From NCBI RefSeq assembly GCF_051209875.1, contig NZ_JBNTQY010000001.1:3596001-3660000 (forward strand): a stretch of DNA of 64,000 nucleotides, in the 5' to 3' direction. A model generated the notes under the pieces. That model was not told where the DNA came from. It saw nothing but the letters and a program-made list of their open reading frames with translations, and ran no database searches. Position numbers and translations under genes: made by a program. Source of the stretch: Emticicia sp051209875 (GTDB taxonomy: Bacteria; Bacteroidota; Bacteroidia; Cytophagales; Spirosomataceae). Positions 59,728 to 64,000 of this stretch are shown piece by piece. The stretch's first letter is position 1. Each line of letters begins with the position of its first letter.

Positions 59728-61128
59728 ATGTTATTCAATTCATTACAATTCATTTTCTTTTTTATAGTCGTAACGTTGGCGTATTACTGTTTGCCTCACC
59801 GAGGGCGAATTTGGCTTTTACTCTTAGCCAGTTGTTATTTTTACGCAGTTTTTAAACCGATTTACATACTTATTCTATTTATTACAATCATTGTAGATTA
59901 TTTTGCAGGAATTTGGATTGCAAATTCCACAGGAGTCAAACGAAAATGGATATTAGTTTTGAGTTTAATCTCAAATATCGGCTTTTTAGCTTATTTCAAG
60001 TATTACAACTTCTTCATAGAAAATCTTAATAACGTCTTTTTTAATATAGGATCAAAAACACATATTGATTTACTTGATATAATACTGCCAATTGGCTTGT
60101 CATTTCACACTTTTCAAGCAATGAGCTACACCATTGAGGTATATCGAGGTAATCAAACAGCTGAAAAAGACTTTACAATATATGCTCTTTATGTGATGTT
60201 TTACCCACAATTGGTAGCTGGCCCTATCGAACGCCCACAAAACTTACTTTGGCAATTTCATTCAAATTTTAAATATGATTTTGAAAATATCAAGGCAGGT
60301 TTGATGAGAATTGCTTGGGGAATGTTTAAAAAAGTAGTGATTGCTGACAGATTAGCCATGTTGGTTGATTATTCTTATGATAAGCCACTCCAACATAATG
60401 GTGCAACACTTTTATTGGCAACCATCTTTTTTACTTTTCAGATTTATTGTGATTTCTCGGGTTATTCTGATATCGCCATTGGTTCTGCAAGAGTGATGGG
60501 CTTCAATCTAATGGAAAATTTTGATGCTCCTTATTTTTCAAAATCAATTAGTGAATTTTGGAGACGTTGGCATATTTCATTATCGGGTTGGTTCAGAGAT
60601 TATTTATATATTCCCCTGGGTGGAAATCGGGCAGGAGAATATCGTAAATACTTTAATCTATTCTTTGTTTTTATGATGAGTGGTTTGTGGCATGGTGCAG
60701 CTTGGACATATATTGTTTGGGGAGCTTTGCACGGAATTTACTTGGTTTTTGCTCAAATTCGTGATAAATATTTTCGTTTCTCACAAAGCAATCATTTGAT
60801 TTCCCAAATGATTAATCTGCTTATTACATTCTTATTGGTCATGCTTACATGGGTATTTTTCCGTGCAAAAGGCATGAGCAATGCTAAAGTAATTTTCATG
60901 AAGATTTTTAATTTTTCAAATTACGGTGCAATCGCAACACCCTTTCATTTCAATGAAATGATTTTTTGCTTAATTTTAATCATCATATTACTGTTAAAAG
61001 ATAAGTTTTTAAAGATAATTCCTACACAAAACACGCTACAATTCTATCTCTCTTTTAGTTTTTTACTTGTTTTGTGTTATTTCTTTGGCGTTTTTACGTC
61101 TAATCAATTTATCTATTTCCAGTTCTAA
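59728..61128 (+). CDS. MBOAT-family O-acyltransferase (AlgI-like)
   Basis: A 466-residue polytopic membrane enzyme with about ten helices. Conserved AlgI/DltB motifs: LPIGLSFHTFQAMSYTIEVY, GPIERPQNLLWQF, DFSGYSDIAIGSARVMGF, FWRRWHISLSGWFRDYLYIP and the catalytic His in MMSGLWHGAAWTYIVWGALH. It would move acyl (probably acetyl) groups across the membrane onto an exopolysaccharide. The next gene, 30 bases on, encodes the predicted extracytoplasmic partner. Confidence 0.93.
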   Translation: MLFNSLQFIFFFIVVTLAYYCLPHRGRIWLLLLASCYFYAVFKPIYILILFITIIVDYFAGIWIANSTGVKRKWILVLSLISNIGFLAYFKYYNFFIENLNNVFFNIGSKTHIDLLDIILPIGLSFHTFQAMSYTIEVYRGNQTAEKDFTIYALYVMFYPQLVAGPIERPQNLLWQFHSNFKYDFENIKAGLMRIAWGMFKKVVIADRLAMLVDYSYDKPLQHNGATLLLATIFFTFQIYCDFSGYSDIAIGSARVMGFNLMENFDAPYFSKSISEFWRRWHISLSGWFRDYLYIPLGGNRAGEYRKYFNLFFVFMMSGLWHGAAWTYIVWGALHGIYLVFAQIRDKYFRFSQSNHLISQMINLLITFLLVMLTWVFFRAKGMSNAKVIFMKIFNFSNYGAIATPFHFNEMIFCLILIIILLLKDKFLKIIPTQNTLQFYLSFSFLLVLCYFFGVFTSNQFIYFQF

Positions 61129-61158
61129 ACCCCTAGCCCCTTTAGAGGAGTTTTTAAA

Positions 61159-62139
61159 ATGAAATATTTTTTCTTATTAATATTCGCTTTCCTTTGGTAT
61201 TTAGGCTTTTCAAAAGACCTTACCAAATGGCTTTTCGATAAACATATTACCCAAGATGATTACCGTTATGGTGACCTTTACCGTTTATCAAATTTGGCTC
61301 AATTTAGGGTTCCACTTGAGAAGTGTACACCATCAAAAATGACTAAAACGCCCAATGTTTCACTCATTTTATTAGGCGATAGCTTTACAGACAAAGGACG
61401 AATCGACTCAACTAATTTTAAAGCAGAGAACTATAAAAGATTTTTTATAGCTGATACAAGTTTTATAAAATTAGAGTCAAATCGAAAGAATATTTTGATT
61501 ATCCAAACCGTTGAAAGACATTTTAGAGAAAGGTTTGCAAAACCATATACAAACTTACATATTGCTGATAATCAACCTTTTAAAAACAAAATACAAGATA
61601 AAACTCTTTTACAAACAGCTTTAGACTACCAAGTCCCTTATAATACTGAACGCCACGAAACGCTACTTTTTTCTTCAGATTTTTTCTTGAAATTCAAAGA
61701 ATGGAAGGCTTGGATCAATTGGAAACTATTTGATAAAATTGATGAGAAAGTTGTTTTATCAAAAGATGGCAAGCATATTTTATACTATTTAGACGCTCAG
61801 GCCAGTGGAATTAACTCAAGTTTCGACAAAATTTCAGAGGAAGAGATTAATATTTTGGTTCAAAATGTCAATACAACATATAACTATTACAAGAATTTAG
61901 GATTTGACGAAATCTATTTGTCAATTATCCCCAACAAAACTTCAATTTTAGCATCTGACTTGGGTCAATATAATCACTTAATTGAACGTGTACAGCAAAA
62001 TAGTAGCCTAAAGATGCCATATTTTGATGTTTATGCACCAGCAAAGCTTATTAAAGAGCAATTTTACGATATAGGAGATACACATTGGAATTGTAGGGGT
62101 AAACAAATTTGGTTAGATGAAGTAAATCATAAATTATGA
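61159..62139 (+). CDS. SGNH-like partner of the MBOAT acyltransferase
   Basis: A 326-residue protein with an N-terminal membrane anchor (YFFLLIFAFLWYLGF). LLGDSFTDKG (71-80) is an SGNH block I with Ser75, and GDTHWNCRG (306-314) holds the Asp307/His309 pair, as in AlgJ/AlgX/DHHW proteins. It would accept the acyl group on the periplasmic side and hand it to a polysaccharide. A CCCCTTTAGAGGAG sequence lies in the 30-base gap before it. Confidence 0.8.
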   Translation: MKYFFLLIFAFLWYLGFSKDLTKWLFDKHITQDDYRYGDLYRLSNLAQFRVPLEKCTPSKMTKTPNVSLILLGDSFTDKGRIDSTNFKAENYKRFFIADTSFIKLESNRKNILIIQTVERHFRERFAKPYTNLHIADNQPFKNKIQDKTLLQTALDYQVPYNTERHETLLFSSDFFLKFKEWKAWINWKLFDKIDEKVVLSKDGKHILYYLDAQASGINSSFDKISEEEINILVQNVNTTYNYYKNLGFDEIYLSIIPNKTSILASDLGQYNHLIERVQQNSSLKMPYFDVYAPAKLIKEQFYDIGDTHWNCRGKQIWLDEVNHKL

Positions 62140-62163
62140 TTTTTTTTTACAAATTTCATTCGT

Positions 62164-62171
62164 TAAATTTG
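62164..62171 (+). promoter_or_regulatory. -7 promoter box of the epimerase gene
   Basis: TAAATTTG matches TAnnTTTG, 43 bases before ATG 62215, with a T9 tract in the -33 area. It suggests separate transcription from the MBOAT pair. Confidence 0.45.
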
Positions 62172-62214
62172 TACTTTATTTAGAATAGTCTTATAAATTT
62201 TATTGTTGATATTT

Positions 62215-63189
62215 ATGAAAAGAGCATTAGTCTGTGGTGCGGGTGGCTTTATTGGTGGTCATTTGGTCAATCGCTTAAAAAGTGAAGGTTATTGGGTAAG
62301 AGGGGTAGATTTAAAATATAATGAATATGGGAATGGGAATGCTGATGATTTTGTGATTGGAGATTTGACTGACCCTGTTATTTGCCGACAAGTAACTGAA
62401 GGTGGATTTGATGAAGTTTATCAATTAGCTGCCGATATGGGCGGTGCAGGATATATTTTTACTGGCGAAAATGATGCTGCAGTTATGCACAATTCGGCAC
62501 TTTGTAACCTAAACATGCTTCATGCAGCACAATTGGCAGGTGTGAAAAAGATTTTCTATTCTTCTTCAGCTTGTATGTATCCTGAGTACAACCAACTTGA
62601 CCCTGAAAATCCAAAATGCTCTGAAGAATCGGCTTATCCTGCTGCTCCTGATAGCGAATATGGGTGGGAAAAACTTTTCAGCGAGCGTCTTTTTTTAGCA
62701 TACCAACGCAACTTGGGTATTACCGTAAAAATCGCTCGTTTTCATAATATTTTTGGCCCTCAAGGTACTTGGAGAGGTGGAAAAGAAAAAGCTCCAGCAG
62801 CCATTTGCCGTAAAGTTATTGAAGCAGAAGATGGAGGAACAATCGAAATTTGGGGAGATGGCAAACAAACTCGCTCATTCTTATATGTGGATGAATGTTT
62901 AGAAGGCGTTCGTCGTTTGATGGAGTCAGATTTCTCTGGCCCAGTAAATATTGGTTCGGAAGAAATGATTTCAATTAATGATTTTGCTCAATTAATAGCT
63001 GAAATCTCAGGCAAAAATATTACAATTAACAATATTAAAGGACCTGAAGGTGTTCGTGGAAGAAATTCTGATAATGCTTTGATTCAAGAAAAATTAGGCT
63101 GGGCTCCATCACATACATTGAGAGAAGGAATTACTAAAACATATCATTGGATTGCCGAACAAGCGGCCAAAGAAGTAGAAATGGCTTAA
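62215..63189 (+). CDS. NAD-dependent epimerase, GDP-mannose 3,5-epimerase-like
   Basis: A 324-residue extended short-chain dehydrogenase. NAD motif GAGGFIGG (8-15), SSSAC (116-120) and catalytic YGWEK (149-153). Stretches such as AADMGGAGYI, RFHNIFGPQGTW, GGKEKAPAAICRK, WGDGKQTRSFLYVDEC and GPEGVRGRNSDN are nearly those of plant GDP-mannose 3,5-epimerase, which makes GDP-L-galactose. I recognise the similarity by eye; activity on GDP-mannose is likely but unproven. Start at ATG 62215; a TTG four codons upstream is not preferred. Product sugar may enter the polysaccharide made by neighbours. Confidence 0.9.
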   Translation: MKRALVCGAGGFIGGHLVNRLKSEGYWVRGVDLKYNEYGNGNADDFVIGDLTDPVICRQVTEGGFDEVYQLAADMGGAGYIFTGENDAAVMHNSALCNLNMLHAAQLAGVKKIFYSSSACMYPEYNQLDPENPKCSEESAYPAAPDSEYGWEKLFSERLFLAYQRNLGITVKIARFHNIFGPQGTWRGGKEKAPAAICRKVIEAEDGGTIEIWGDGKQTRSFLYVDECLEGVRRLMESDFSGPVNIGSEEMISINDFAQLIAEISGKNITINNIKGPEGVRGRNSDNALIQEKLGWAPSHTLREGITKTYHWIAEQAAKEVEMA

Positions 63190-63215
63190 TAGTATTTAAA
63201 TTTTCATTGAATAAC

Positions 63216-63248
63216 AAAAATGCTTACTTGAAAAGAGTAAGCATTTTT
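63216..63248. terminator. Bidirectional terminator between epimerase and glycosyltransferase genes
   Basis: A perfect 13-bp stem (AAAAATGCTTACT and complement) with loop TGAAAAG and T runs on both strands. It serves the epimerase (plus) and the convergent glycosyltransferase (minus). Confidence 0.85.
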
Positions 63249-63288
63249 TATTTCGGTAGTTAAAATATGAGTTTAGTATCCAATAATT

Positions 63289-64000
63289 TTACTCCAAATC
63301 TAACAAAGTCTTTATAAAACTTTCACTACTATGATTTTGGACAAAGAGAGCTGCTTTTTCTGGAAATGAATTTGGCGTATGAAGAAAATATTGAATTGCA
63401 TCTTTTATTTCGGTTGTATTATACCCATCAACCGTCAGTCCTAATTGATAAGCACGAGTTAAGTCTCCTACTACGCCAAATTTTGTTGCAATTACAGGCT
63501 TATTGTGGCGAGCTGTTAATCCAAGTACTCCACTTGAAGAATAAAAATTGATATAAGCAACTGAAACGACATCACTTTGACCAACATAACTTTCCATTTC
63601 ATCATCATCCACAAAGCGACTTTCTAGAACAATTTGGAGTTCAGGGCGTATAGCTCTGGTTTCTTCCAAAGTTTGCGTCAGTTGACTTTGATAGGCTTCG
63701 TGAATTTTCCCTACAATCAACAAACAAGATTTTGAAGCCTCGTCGGCTGAAAGTTGTTGCATGGCTTTGAGAATATTCACAACATTTTTCTTTTCATCAA
63801 TAAATCCAAAGGCTAATAGAATTTTTTTGTCAGATGAAATATTGTATTTTTCTCGAATATCAAGTCCTTGACGAGTTGGATAATCATAAATTGGGTCGGG
63901 CAAATAAGTAAATACATCCGTCCCCAAAGTTTCGTTCATGGTTTTGATAGTTTCTCTATCATTGAAAATAAATACCTTTTTCAAACGACTATTTCGGCAC
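63289..64000 (-). CDS. Glycosyltransferase (GT4-like), C-terminal part
   Basis: An open frame that enters from the right edge and stops at 63289; about 236 residues are visible. It is the nucleotide-sugar-binding half of a GT-B enzyme: KKILLAFGFIDEKKNVVNIL, CLLIVGKIHEAYQS, VDDDEMESYVGQSDVVSVAY and SSGVLGLTARHNKPVIATKF. Its N-terminal half lies beyond the window. A TTG at 63984 is internal, since the frame continues upstream without a stop. It probably acts in the same polysaccharide pathway as the acyltransferase and epimerase. Confidence 0.85.
   Translation of the reverse strand, partial: CRNSRLKKVFIFNDRETIKTMNETLGTDVFTYLPDPIYDYPTRQGLDIREKYNISSDKKILLAFGFIDEKKNVVNILKAMQQLSADEASKSCLLIVGKIHEAYQSQLTQTLEETRAIRPELQIVLESRFVDDDEMESYVGQSDVVSVAYINFYSSSGVLGLTARHNKPVIATKFGVVGDLTRAYQLGLTVDGYNTTEIKDAIQYFLHTPNSFPEKAALFVQNHSSESFIKTLLDLE

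Noticed and set aside
63289..63984. Complete 231-residue gene starting at TTG 63984
   Set aside because: The frame stays open to the window edge, and the protein is only the C-terminal half of a GT-B enzyme, so it is cut by the window.

Overview
The window is AT-rich DNA of a member of the Bacteroidota, most likely order Cytophagales; the genus cannot be named from the sequence. Supporting traits are Bacteroidota-type -7 promoter boxes (TAnnTTTG) before several genes, a FecI/FecR sigma/anti-sigma pair beside a TonB-dependent receptor with an STN domain, exbB-exbD-exbD-tonB clusters, a protein with a type IX secretion-like C-terminal tail, DUF1800/DUF1501 partners, bacillithiol synthesis (bshB1) and a TPR/PD40/OmpA protein of PorE architecture. 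There is no rRNA, insertion sequence, phage or CRISPR array. One tRNA-Arg(UCU) is present. Both ends are cut inside genes.

Layout. 1-9 kb, minus strand: an esterase fragment, obg, adk, a TPR protein, a PstS-like lipoprotein and a TonB energy-transduction cluster (exbB, two exbD, tonB, a 74-residue membrane protein). 9-15 kb: M28 peptidase, recQ, an ABC exporter. 15-25 kb, plus strand: ECF sigma factor, FecR, TonB-dependent receptor, AEC permease, then a C4-dicarboxylate symporter followed by a MaeB-type malic enzyme. 24.7-37.3 kb: the most unusual region, a sulfur island (ArsR-type regulator, TauE-like exporter, methyltransferase, CstB-like persulfide dioxygenase-rhodanese, two YeeE/YedE half-transporters, a TsdA-like dihaem cytochrome, an AraC regulator, and a second CstB-like gene). 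It is bracketed and interrupted by two paralogous GDPD-GH16 fusion genes. 37-52 kb: housekeeping and envelope genes (DUF2752, two RDD, a PseC-like aminotransferase, bshB1, M23/LysM, trxB, the PorE-like protein, hemJ, LTA-synthase-like, ABC-F, glyoxalase fold, DedA, gamma carbonic anhydrase). 52-59.4 kb: a secretion-related operon on the minus strand (alpha/alpha-toroid protein, DUF1800, DUF1501, PA14 protein with CDDG repeats). 59.7-64 kb: surface-polysaccharide genes (MBOAT acyltransferase, SGNH-like partner, GDP-mannose-3,5-epimerase-like enzyme, glycosyltransferase fragment).

How the parts may work together. In the sulfur island an ArsR-type repressor with cysteines near its DNA-binding helix and at its C-terminus is predicted to bind an inverted repeat, ATATGA-N8-TCATAT. 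This repeat occurs before arsR, before tauE and, 8.9 kb away, before the second cstB-like gene, so the three would form one persulfide/sulfide-responsive regulon. A separate tight operon (yeeE-yeeE-tsdA-araC) would import thiosulfate and oxidise it. The flanking GDPD-GH16 paralogues have diverged: one keeps the GH16 catalytic EIDILE motif, the other reads EVKIFE and is probably inactive as a glycosidase.

Small palindromes are a second theme. Several convergent gene pairs end inside REP-like inverted repeats that supply the stop codons of both genes.
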